Shown here in pieces: positions 21,651-32,079 of a DNA stretch of 64,000 nt. The stretch's first letter is position 1. Each line of letters starts with the position of its first letter. The notes beneath the pieces were generated by a model. It was not told the origin of the DNA, ran no database searches, and saw only the letters and a program-made list of their open reading frames with translations. The stretch is from Chrysemys picta bellii (taxonomy: Eukaryota > Chordata > Testudines > Emydidae). Location of the stretch: positions 26,119,011-26,183,010 of the forward strand of contig NC_088796.1 of assembly GCF_011386835.1 (NCBI RefSeq). The letters are read 5' to 3'. The position numbers and the translations under genes were made by a program.

Positions 21651-21934
21651 AAAATATCCCTCAGCACTTTCTTTTTTTGAAGAATCTCAGGGTCCACTCC
21701 AAAATCCCCTAAGTAAAAGCAGATTCTAAAGTTCATGGCTGTGAACAGCTGTTGTTCAATTCAAAATCATTGTCATGTTTGCTACGACTCTCCACAACCA
21801 GTATCTAACTCAGTTTGCTTTGTAAAGCACAAATAGGAAAGTTACTATTTCCTATTAATACGTATAAGTATTTTAATTGTTTTTACATTTTCAAAAAGCA
21901 CACTGCATGCGGTGCTATTTTATATTTTTTTTAC

Positions 21935-22167
21935 CTCATTTTTGATGAAATCAGCACTCATTCCAGTTTCTTTATCTTCAGAGGAAGGCAATAAAATTGA
22001 TTCCTCGGGAACAATTTGTGTCCAACGCCCAGCCAATGAAGGATTTTTAGGAGACGATATATTTTTGCATTCTGTGCTCTCCCACAGAAAGATACATGCA
22101 GTAGGAGTAATGAGTAGCACCTTGTTCCCATCTCCTGAGACATACAGGTACAATCTCATGGAGCACT
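21935..22167 (-). CDS. CPLANE1: CPLANE1 coding exon 4 (residues about 113-190)
   Basis: The minus-strand exon encodes MRLYLYVSGDGNKVLLITP, then CIFLWESTECKNI, SLAGRWTQIVPEE and ends SADFIKNE, matching CPLANE1 through a WD-like repeat segment. The acceptor is TTTTTTCAG above 22167 and the donor AATGAG|GTAAAA at 21934. The exon is 233 bp; it completes one base carried from 26752-26871 and ends in phase 0. An 18-base A run (a T run in gene sense) lies about 75 bp upstream of the acceptor in the preceding intron. Confidence 0.93.
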
Positions 22168-22609
22168 CTGAAAAAATAATGTGTCAGAAAAGTGACTGTT
22201 TTTCAGTGTCCACAGATTTGCATAAAGAGATTTTACTAAAAAAAAAAAAAAAAAAAAGTTATGAGTGCTAACTGGCATCAAATCAGTTTTTAAACATATT
22301 TTAAAGAGCATTTAGTGAGTTTCATACAAGGAAGACACATACGAACAGCAAGCAGTGTTGTCAAATGTATCAGGGTAACTGCATGGGTATCTCTCCCTCC
22401 ACGGTCCACTTCGCCCAAGAGAGATGATGGCTGGGAGCCAGAAACCCTAGGTCGGTGCCCTCAAAGGACCACAGAGGGAGAATACAGACGCAATTGTCCT
22501 AAAACTGTGACAATATGTACCAAATGTAACCAAATGTGAGACACAAGTAAGAGTGGTGGTATAATTCAAACAAACTTTGTTGTTGAAGTAAGCCTCCAAA
22601 TAGATAAAG

Positions 22610-23225
22610 GAGGCAGCATGCATTACATCTCAGTGTAAACTGCAGACACAAAATTTTGCAGTAGCATCAATCCATACAGTGATATCCTATGTAAAGATGG
22701 GGGTAAAGATGCCATCATATGCCAGCAATGCCCCTCTGCTACGTACATTGGCCAAACTGGACAGTCACTACGCAAGAGGATAAATGGACACAAGTCAGAT
22801 ATCAGGAATGGCAATATACAAAAACCTGTAGAAGAACACTTCAACCTCCCTGGCCACACAATAGCAGATGTAAAGGTAGCCATCTTACAGCAAAAAAAAC
22901 TTCAGGACCAGACTCCAAAGAGAAATTGCTGAGCTCCAGTTCATTTGCAAATTTGACACCATCAGATCAGGATTAAACAAAGACTGTGAATGGCTATCCA
23001 ACTACAGAAACAGTTTCTCCTCCCTTGGTGTTCACACCTCAACTGCTAACAGAGCACCTCACCCTCCCTGATTGAACTAACCTTGTTATCTCCACACTGA
23101 TATATACCTGCCTCTGGAGATTTCCATTACTTGCATCTGAAGAAGTGAGGTTCTTACCCACGAAAGCTTATGCTCCCAGTACTTCTGTTAGTCTCAAAGG
23201 TGCCACAGGACCCTCTGTTGCTTTC
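22610..23225 (+). mobile_element. Penelope-like element fragment with GIY-YIG endonuclease remnant
   Basis: One reading frame from about 22690 gives DAIICQQCPSATYIGQTGQ, then SLRKRINGHKSDI and PVEEHFNLPGHTIADVKVAI. The YIG box, the following basic helix with RINGH and the HF..GH block are the hallmarks of the GIY-YIG endonuclease at the C-terminus of Penelope-like retroelements. A one-base shift occurs near 22890-22930, after which GLNKDCEWLSNY continues. About 150 bp further is the tail with CCCACGAAAGCTTATGCTC, shared with 1265-1395. The reverse transcriptase is missing (5' truncation). Confidence 0.75.
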
Positions 23226-23334
23226 TAAAGACTCTACATTTCCGTCTTCATAACTGTGGGTCCCTCCATTCTGCCACTGATGGCAGACTTGATGTCCCAT
23301 TTATCTGCTTCCCCTATGACCATCTCTGCATTAA

Positions 23335-24960
23335 CCTTTGTCCCATAAGAACTGAAGAATGGCCATATTGGGTCAGACCAATTGCTATCTAGCACAGTAT
23401 TGTGTTTTCCAATGTGCGGTACTTTGCATTTATCAACACTGAACTTCATCTGCCATTTTGTTGCCCAGTCATCCAGTTTAGTGAGATCCCTTTGTAACTC
23501 TTTGCATGCAGCTTTGGACTTAATTATCTTGAGTAATTTTGCACCATCTGCTTTGCCACCTTACTGTTCACCCCTTTTTCCAGACTGTTTATGAATATGT
23601 TGAACAGGACTGCTCTTGATACAGATCCTTGGGGGACCTCATTATTTACCATTCTCCACTGTGAAAACTGGCCATTTATTCTTATACGTAGTTTCCTATC
23701 TTTTCACCAGTTACTGGTCCATGAGAAAGCCGTCCCTCTTATGTCATGATGCCTTACTTTGCTTAAGAGCCTTTGGTGAGGAACCTTACCAAAGTCCAAA
23801 TACACTATATTCACTGGATCATCTTTGTCCATCACCTCAAAGAATTCTAACAGATTGGTGAGGCATGATTTCCCTTTATAAAAGCCAGGCTGACTCTTCC
23901 CCAATTAATCAGGTTCGTCTATGCATCTGATAATTCTGTTCTTTACCATAGTTTCAAACAATTTTCCTGGTACTGAAGTTAGGCTTACCAGCCCGCAATT
24001 AGCAGTATCACCTCTGGAGTCTTTCAAAAATCAGAGTTACATTAGTTATTCACCAGTCATTTCGTACAGAGGGTGATTTAAGTAATAGGTTAAGCACAGT
24101 TGTTAGTCTGGCAATTTCATATTTGAGTTCCTTCAGAACTCGGGTGACCACCACCTGGTCCTGGTGACTTATTACTGTTTAACTTATCTATTTCTTCCAG
24201 AACCTCCTCTACCAACACCTCAGTCTGAAACCTAAAAAGAACAGCTGGAACCTTCCTCATATCATCTGCAGTGAAGACCGAAACAAATAATTCATTTAGC
24301 TTCTCTGCAACGGCCTTGTCTTCCTTCAGTGATCCTTTTGCACCGCGATTGCCCACTGGCCCCATTGATTGTTTAGCTGGCTGCCTGCTTCTGATGTACT
24401 TTAAAAAAAATGATGTTAGTTTGTGTCTTTTGTGGTTGTATGTTACTACTGCTATACTCTTATTATTCAAGCATGGAATTTATATCCATAAAGATTATAC
24501 TGTTTGAGTCATTTAAGATTTTTACTATATTTGACACTATGCTTTCTTTCACATATAGTGCCACGCCCCAGCCAGCACGACCTACTCTGTCATTCCTATA
24601 TATTTTGTATTCTGGTATTACCATGTCCCATTGATTACCATCCTTCCATCAAATTTCTGAGATGCCTATTATATCAATATCCTCATTTAATACCAGGCAT
24701 TAAAGTTCACCCATCTTTATATTTAGATTTCTTGGATTTGTAGACAAGCACTTATAAAATTTGTCAATATTTAGTGGTATGCCTTCATGTGAAGTAACTG
24801 AATGGTTCTGTTTTTCCTTTGATTGTTTCTCTTCAACTCTTACTTGTACTTTATAGTAAAGAGGAGAGAATAGAAGTTGATAGGGAAAGATTTCTTAAAG
24901 GGGATACTCTAAGGGATGTGTCTTTCCTAACCACGTGTTCCTCCACACCTGTCGGCTTTC
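23335..24960 (-). mobile_element. Antisense CR1 LINE, degenerate
   Basis: Begins with AAGAATGGCCATATTGGGTC, the reverse of the 3' end used by the 12.1-13.97 kb copy. After an internal deletion, the reverse of reverse transcriptase boxes follows: 23704-23904 reads VYLDFGKVPHQRLLSK (decayed motif A) and GFYKGKSCLTNLLEF, and 24117-24470 reads LNELFVSVFTADDM from the linker before the polymerase. The part beyond 24480 is more diverged and probably 5' ORF2 sequence. Frames are broken. Confidence 0.75.
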
Positions 24961-26750
24961 CACCAATCCTTAGTTTAAAAACTCCTCTACAACCTTTTTA
25001 ATTTTACATACCACCTCAATGCATGGAGTGCCCTACCTGAACTGGTTCCTCACTATTTAAATTCCTCCTGAAGACCCACTTTTAGGAGAACAAGAAACTA
25101 GCTGAATAAGTCCTCTACTTACCTATTTCACTTATCTCATGAATGAATTGCTTCTTTATATGAAAGGACAGGCTTGAATGCTGGGAGACAGATGTAAGGA
25201 TACTAGAATTGAAGCTGAAAATTGGGATGGGGGAGGATGAGGTTGAACTGTGTACAGAGAATATGGAATTTGGTGTGTTTAACTTTTAAAAAAACAACAA
25301 AGAAACATAACTAACAATGCATGCTGTCAATTATCTACTCGATCATCTTGCCTGAATGATGGCTTCCTCGGTATTTGGAAAGCTCCTACCACATTTTGGG
25401 TGCTACCAAAATCAAAGTAAACAACTTTATTTGTAAGTGTTATAGAAAAATAAATCCCAATGACAACAAGAAATCTTTTAATTTTAATGGAAGAAAGAAT
25501 ATTTCCCTTTCTCTCTTTTGCCTTTAAAGGAGAGAACTGGCTGAGAGAGGGGGGAGTGGTTGCTACAGAGAGATGAGAAGAACTTTAAGATCTAGATCTC
25601 TCTTTGAGGAAGATGTTGCATTTTGACAGAGAGTTGTTGGCTCAGGGACAGAGCTATCTGTGTAACTAAGCTATCTTCAGCAGCAACTCTGAGTCTTCTT
25701 GTCTGATCCCTGTTGTGAAAAGGCAGGGACAGCCAGAAAGCTGCTCCTTTTGCAGGCAGAGAAAGAGAGATAGCGGCCCCATCTCAGACTCAGATATGCC
25801 ATCTTTCAAAGATCCTGTTATCAGAAGAAGAGATACTGCACTTGCAGATCCCTTAAGTATATTGGCACAGCATTACTGCTGGAAAGGGGAACCCCTTCCT
25901 CATAGCCACCCATGGGATAGGGATGAATGGGGCAAGATTCTGAAGGGGCATTTGACGGGGAGAGGCGATCCAGTGGTGGGTTCAATGGAGGCACAGATGT
26001 CTCCCCTACTACCTTACCTTGACCTTTACCATTACCCCCATGGTTGCTTCTGAGTTCACTCACAATTCCTCAAAACGGGCACTTTGCTTCAAGTTCACCC
26101 TTCAGGACGCAGTCCCCTGGAAACACTTATTACATTTGTCATGGTTACAGGGCTAGAGGCATCTCTGGCCCCTCTTCTGGTCTCACTGAACAAACAACCT
26201 CAGATGTTAAGGCTCATGTCTTCACCTCACCTAGGATGGAATCCCACAATTCTTCCACTCTTAGATCAGGCCTTGGGCTGTGCATCAACCTTGATTATTC
26301 AGCAAGTCCTACTGGGCTGAGCACCTGCAAGTCTTCCCTTCTGGAGCATGTGACCAGTGGTTAATACAGGTGACCAGACAGCTCTCACAAAGTGCTTTTT
26401 AATTTTAACAGCAGGAACAAAGCACTTTAAAACATTAAAGGATCTATATGCATGTTTATCTTACCCTCATCCCCACCATCCAACCGTCAAAAAAACCCAC
26501 ACATTTATTCTGTTAAAGACAGAATCTTAAGAGTTTGAACATCCAAAATGTAATTAACATTTCTGTTAATAAAAAGATTAAGGTTTGCTAACGGTTAGCT
26601 TAGCATACACAAAATACTACTTAGATTTACAACTCTCTCTTCTGCCAGATAAAAGTTTGTCATTATTTATTAAATAAAATTTAATCAAAGGAAGATCTTT
26701 CTTGTTGACGTTTTTTAATTTTAATAAAAAAGACAAATTGACGAGTCCTA
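24961..26750. other. Intron sequence with an unassigned degenerate repeat
   Basis: No exon seen. An open frame at 25715-26053 on the plus strand (starting MKRQGQPESCSFCRQRKRD, followed after a stop by further short frames to 26360) sits in a more GC-rich block, 25500-26360, than its AT-rich surroundings. I do not recognise the product. The sharp composition change suggests an old inserted element rather than host exons. Confidence 0.4.
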
Positions 26751-26751
26751 C

Positions 26752-26871
26752 CTTGTGCTGCTGTAACCACCTTACTAGATTCTTCAACTGCTGGTACAAT
26801 TTTAAGATAGTCCTGGTCTTTATTCCAAAGAAATAATTCTCCTGTTGTAACTATTCCTGCCAACCAAGCAC
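26752..26871 (-). CDS. CPLANE1: CPLANE1 coding exon 3 (residues about 73-113)
   Basis: The minus-strand exon encodes GAWLAGIVTTGELFLWNKDQ then DYLKIVPAVEESSKVV, which I recognise as CPLANE1; the LAG..TTGELFLWN segment reads as a WD40-type blade. The acceptor is AAAACAG above 26871 and the donor CAAG|GTAGGA at 26751. The exon is 120 bp. It receives one base from 27099-27234 (AAT G|GT GCT) and passes one on to 21935-22167. Confidence 0.93.
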
Positions 26872-27098
26872 CTGTTTTCATAGGGAAAAGACTTCTTAAA
26901 TTGTTTTACTATAAAGTATTTAAAATTATCTTCCCCCATTTTGTCTCCAATCCTGCAAGTATCTCTGAACTAGCAGATCCTGTGCTTGTGTGGAGACAGC
27001 TACAGTATCACAGCCTTTTACAGTACTGTATGTTTCTAGATTGTTGCAATCTTAAATGAAAACAAAAATTTGAATTGGAACTTAAGAAAATACTCAAC

Positions 27099-27234
27099 CA
27101 TTTCTTGATGTTGCTAAGACGACAACATTTTTCAACAATGATTGTAGTCGAGGAATTTTCTTCTTTGTCTTTCCTGATAACAGGTTAATTTCACTTATAC
27201 ATTTATCATCTAAAAGAAAGATAGATTCTTTTTC
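27099..27234 (-). CDS. CPLANE1: CPLANE1 coding exon 2 (residues 28-73)
   Basis: The minus-strand exon encodes EKESIFLLDDKCISEINLL, then SGKTKKKIPRLQSLL and VVVLATSRN, in line with the second coding segment of CPLANE1. The acceptor is TTTTAACAG above 27234 and the donor AAATG|GTTGAG at 27098. The 136-bp exon begins in phase 0 and ends one base into a codon. No open frame this short would be flagged by length alone; recognition rests on the protein and on matching phases of both neighbours. Confidence 0.93.
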
Positions 27235-28546
27235 CTGTTAAAAGGAAAAAGAAATATTTCAGTTTTCAAAAATGACACTTATTATTTTCTATTTTTGCCT
27301 GAAAATTCATGCAGATATAGATAACGGTGTTTAAGACCAATAGGGGGAGGGCGAGGGAAAAAAACGTTATCAATTAAATGCAAAAGGCTAACATGAAATT
27401 CACGGTTAAGCATTCAAAAATCATGCAATGCTGAAACAAACTTTAACTCTGCCTTTTTTAATGTATCCATTACAATACAGGGCCAAATTCAGCACTCACT
27501 TATGCCAGGATTGAATCTGGCCCATCATTTTTAATTAGCCTGATCCCACAATCCTTATTCCCACTTACCTGAATAAGACTACTTGCCTAGAAGATGCAGG
27601 ATTCGGCCCTAAAGATCTGATCCTATGTCTCTGAATTCAATGGGAGTTTTGCCATATAGTTCAATGGAAGAAGGATCAGACCCTAAATGGTTACATACGA
27701 TCTCTCAAATGATACAATGAAAGAAAGAAAAATTCTACCATGTTAGGTAACATTTGAACATATGAGTAAAGATTCTATTGTAATGTATATATGCAAGAGA
27801 GGAGAGCTAAGGCTATGTGTTCAACTTTGCCTACAACATATCCTGGCTACTAAATGCGTAACCATGCAATATTGATATTGCTTTAAATTAGTTTTATACA
27901 TAATTTCATAAATTCTTTTAAAAGAAAAGGATACAGTAAACTCATGCCCATCAAAGTCATTAATAAACTGCGTATTTGTTGTACAGGTGCTAGCTAGCTA
28001 AAAGGCAGTATAGCAGGTTAAGTATACATTCCCATATCTGTGCATGTATATACCCTTATAAATGTATAACTAAATAAATCTTTAAAGTAAAATAAGCAAC
28101 TTCCACTCCTGGCTCCAGGCCCTTGCTATCCCTCATAGCACATTATTACAAGAATGTCAGATACTGAACGTAGGTCAGAATAGTTGAGTTCTGTTATGGT
28201 TGTCCCAGGGGAGGAATACAATCCCAAACATATTTTTTAGTGCATAACACCAAAGAATGCCAATAGGAATTATTATAATTAAAAAAAAAATCCTCTTGTG
28301 AGGCATACAGCTATCAAAAGATGTCTTCCATCAGGTATTGTGAGCAATACTGAACCTTTGGAATGAAGTCAAAATGGCAGCAATAAATCCAGTGATTTGT
28401 CTTGGTGCTTCTAACTTAATACCAGTATGGCACTTCTAAACCATTCCCTGAAGTTTTTTGTAAACTGAGTTGCTAAATAACTGCCACATAATCAAAACTA
28501 CATTTAATGTACAGTTAGGTTTAAATAAAAATCTACAGACTCTCAC

Positions 28547-28627
28547 CTGTCCCAGCCAGGAGATTCGAGGCCAAGGTTTCCTATGTTTGATACACGTTGA
28601 GACTAAAACATCTAACTTGATCTCCAT
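28547..28627 (-). CDS. CPLANE1: CPLANE1 first coding exon with start codon (residues 1-27)
   Basis: The minus-strand ATG at 28627-28625 begins MEIKLDVLVSTCIKHRKPWP, then RISWLGQ, the conserved N-terminus of CPLANE1. The donor is GGACAG|GTGAGA at 28546 and the exon ends in phase 0. The start matches the known N-terminal Met; an upstream in-frame ATG slightly further out is not supported by conservation. The 5' untranslated part of this exon continues above 28627 to an acceptor I could not place with confidence; a T-rich tract (the reverse of the A run at about 28661-28678) lies just upstream in gene sense. Confidence 0.93.
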
Positions 28628-29328
28628 GCTTATTAGCACTCCCGGTAATCACAACAGTTTAAAAAAAAAAAAAAAAAAGGAATGGAGGGTGGTCTGCCAA
28701 CATATCTGTAAAAGATTGAAAAAATATGTTGGTTTTCATTTTAGTTTTTGGAAGGTACAAATTCAGAACACAATTTTTAGTCTCCACATACTACATAAAC
28801 ACAAACATAATTCCTAAGCATTTTTATTCTCAAAATAAACTGGACTTGTGGATTATTTGCATTTGTGAAATACATTTTAATTTTTGGGCCCATTTTATAG
28901 TATTAACAGGTGACATGGTTTCTGGTTGACAAAGTATATAACCAACGTAGGCTAAATATGCTTAGCTAAACCTTGGCTGTTCTAGCCCTATGCTTAAATA
29001 CCAAGCAACATTAGTAGGTTTCAGCACAGAACTCATCTATATCAGAATTACCATGATCGTACAATACGATTGCTTAAACTCTATGACATTTTATGGTTCC
29101 ACATAATACACACTGAACTGAAGTAATCTAACTAATGTAAATAAATGAAGGCAGCACATGTAAGTAAAGGTGGAAGCTGTGAAGAAAGGCATATAGATAG
29201 GAAAACAATATCTTGATAAGCAACAGTACTGTGTAAAACTAAACATCATAGGAGTGAATCCAAACAACTCAAAAATCAAAGATGTACATTTGTATCAAGA
29301 AGCAGACGCTAGCACAGTTCATTATTAA

Positions 29329-30011
29329 CAGGGCCCTACCAAATTCAAGGCCCATTTTGGTCAATTTCACAGTTACAGGATTTTTAAAATGGTCAATTTC
29401 ATAGTTTTAGGTGTTTACATCTGAAATTTCAGTGTTGTAACCCTGGGGGTCCTGATCCAAAAGGGGGTTGGGAATTTCCACCCTTACTTCTGTGCTGCTG
29501 ATGGCAGGGGTACTGCCTTCAGAGCTGGGCAGCCAGAGAGCAGCAGCTGCTGGCCAAGCACCAAGCTCTAAAGCCAGCGCCACCGCCAGCAGCAGCACAG
29601 AAGTGAGCGTCGGAGGGTCTGGGTGAGGGAAGGTGTTTAGCATATCTGCGGGTTTTCCCAGCAGCCTCCCGCCCGGGTCAGGAGCTGACAGCTGGAGGCG
29701 CAGCCTCCCGCCAGGTTGGGAGTGTCCTGGCCAGCATCTTTGCAGCTTCCTACAGCTGAGGGAGGTTCAGAAAAGTGGGTCTGACCCAGCTCTGGGAGCA
29801 GCCTCTGCATAGTAAAAGTAAGTCCTGTCCCTCCCCAGCCAGGGCCAGGACTAATAGCTGGTACCCAGCCCATGGTAGGAGCCCCTGGCCGGGGCACCCC
29901 CAGCCGGGACACCCCCAGCCGGGGCATACCCCGCCCAGTCAGATTTCACGGGGGAGATCAGATTTCACGGTCCATGACGTTTTTCACAGCCGTTAATTTA
30001 GTAGTGCCCTA
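29329..30011. mobile_element. Non-autonomous hAT-type element
   Basis: The left terminus CAGGGCCCTACCAAATTCAA is mirrored by the right terminus, whose reverse complement is TAGGGCACTACTAAATTAAC. The flanking octamers ATTATTAA (29321-29328) and ATTATTCA (30012-30019) match at 7 of 8. The interior is GC-rich with short direct repeats CCCCAGCCGGG near 29895-29925. It lies in the large 5' intron of CPLANE1. Confidence 0.85.
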
Positions 30012-30019
30012 ATTATTCA

Positions 30020-31577
30020 TCTAGCACAGGATCCAGAGTGAGGCACACCACATTCCACAATGTAGCCTCATCTTTAATACAGTGACATGGCCCTCTGAAA
30101 CAACATATCCCACGATGTAATGCTTTGATCTGTATTACCAAGGGAGCTGCTCAGATGAAGTATTACCTGTAGAAGCCTATCCTTTCTATAGGCTGCTCAC
30201 ATCAAGACAACATGACTGTGTGGGACCACATCCAATTAATAATTGGTTGTATCTTTATCCCCCTCTAATAGCTACAGCTAATGGAGTTATTCTTCTATCT
30301 CAAACAGTACAGAATCATGGTTTGTGCATTAAAGGCCCCATAATCAAACTCTGAGAATGACTCAAATGGAGAATTCAAATGATTCAAAAATCTGAGGATG
30401 ATCCATTAAAACAGTGGTACATCAATATGGGGCTTGGATAAGCATCTTCAGACATGGGAACTAGGTAACCCAGGCCAGCAGAGTGTAAGTCTTTGTTGAT
30501 AATTTAACATAAGAGGATACATGTTTACTACAGTTGACAGCCAGCTGAATCAGTATTGGATATAGTTTGAAACAATATATTGGATGCTGGGACCCCTTGT
30601 CTTAATTCTGTCATATTGAATGTGAGCGTTTATATGGTTTGAGGTGTCGCACAATGGGACCTATCATGTGTGCTGATGAACTGTATTTCTCTCCTGCCTT
30701 CAGTATAAGATAGCACACTATATACCAGAATGCATCAAGCAAGGGCCTCCTGCGTTAAAGACAGCACATCACACCATAAAACTCAGTGTCTCTGCACTGC
30801 TATGTTGATACAGAAATTATTGGGTGAGGTTTTTTGGCCTCTGTTGCATAGGTCATACTAGATGATCAGCATTTTAATTTAAAAACAAATGCAAGCATGG
30901 TCCCTTCTTGCTTTAAAATCTATGCACTGGAGAGCATGCACATGACTTAAATTAAGGTGGAGTAGAACAAATATGAAATTAAAGAATTAGAGTTAGTTTA
31001 AGTTTGGTTAAGGAAATACAAGTATTGTAAAGGAAGGCCCTGACTAGCAAGTAAAAGAAAGGCCTTCAGAATAATGAGTTACAAGTCCAGAAGGAACAAA
31101 GTAGGGAGGATGCCTGGTTCAAAGAGTAACTAATGACATAAAGGGAAGTTTCTAAAAAGAAGACCTATGACTGCAGATAAGACAAAAATAAGACAAAGAG
31201 ACTCTGTCTTAGAAGAAGCAACATGGACTTTCCCACCCCACATACCACTGTTACCTCAAAATTAGGGCATACTCAACAGAAAAACTGTTGGTTAGCAAGA
31301 ACGATGGGAAGAGATAAGAGGAAAGACCTTGGTGAAAAAGGAAATGGTCAATTTTATCTGGATTAAGACCAGAAATAAAGGCAAACTGCCCAAATTGTTT
31401 TTTAGCTTGTTATTAATTGGCAATGTCATCATTTGTTGATGGGTACAAAAAAATCATCTATTTAGAGTTCTTTGCCAGACTCTATCTGATCATGCTTGAG
31501 CACACCAGGATGAGACAATTTGGCTAGGTTCAATCTATTTGTAATATATTGATCACATGCTTATGAATATTTTGTTA
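30020..31577. other. CPLANE1 5' intron, nothing recognised
   Basis: AT-rich single-copy-looking sequence. I see no exon, RNA gene or bounded repeat. Confidence 0.45.
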
Positions 31578-31585
31578 TTGTATTG

Positions 31586-32004
31586 CAGTGGTGGCCAAAC
31601 TTTTCCTGTCACGCTCCTCCTTACGATTAATGGAATTTGTTCATGCACAGCTTGTCCCTTACTGCACAGCTGACTGAGCAAAGAAGCTTGGGTTGAAGGC
31701 AGAGCTGGGGGCAGAACCAGGGATGGGGAAGGAGCTGAGGTTAAACATAGAGCTGGCCTGGGGGCAGAGAGGGAATAAGGGCAGAAAGGGGCTGGAGGCA
31801 GGATAGAGCTGTGGCCAAAGCTGGGCTGGGCACGGATCAGGGGTTGAAGTGGAGCTGGGGGTGGGCTAAGGGCAGAGCTGGTCTGATTGGTACGCCCTCC
31901 CCGCCCTCCATGAGGGCTGGTCCAGGCCCTGCCACGTACCCCCCCCCCATCCTTCTGCCACATCCCCCCCAAAGGGAGCATGCCCCACAGTTTGGGAACT
32001 ACTG
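31586..32004. mobile_element. Non-autonomous hAT-type element
   Basis: Left end CAGTGGTGGCCAAACTTTTC; the right end in reverse is CAGTAGTTCCCAAACTGTG. The flanks TTGTATTG (31578-31585) and CAGTATTG (32005-32012) match at 6 of 8. The GC-rich interior with GGGCAGAGCTGG repeats is shared in style with the other hAT-type elements here. Confidence 0.8.
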
Positions 32005-32079
32005 CAGTATTGGATATAGTAACTGCTTAGTTTTTTAGGATTTTAAAGCTATTGTATAAAATAGCTTTAAAAATTTTAT

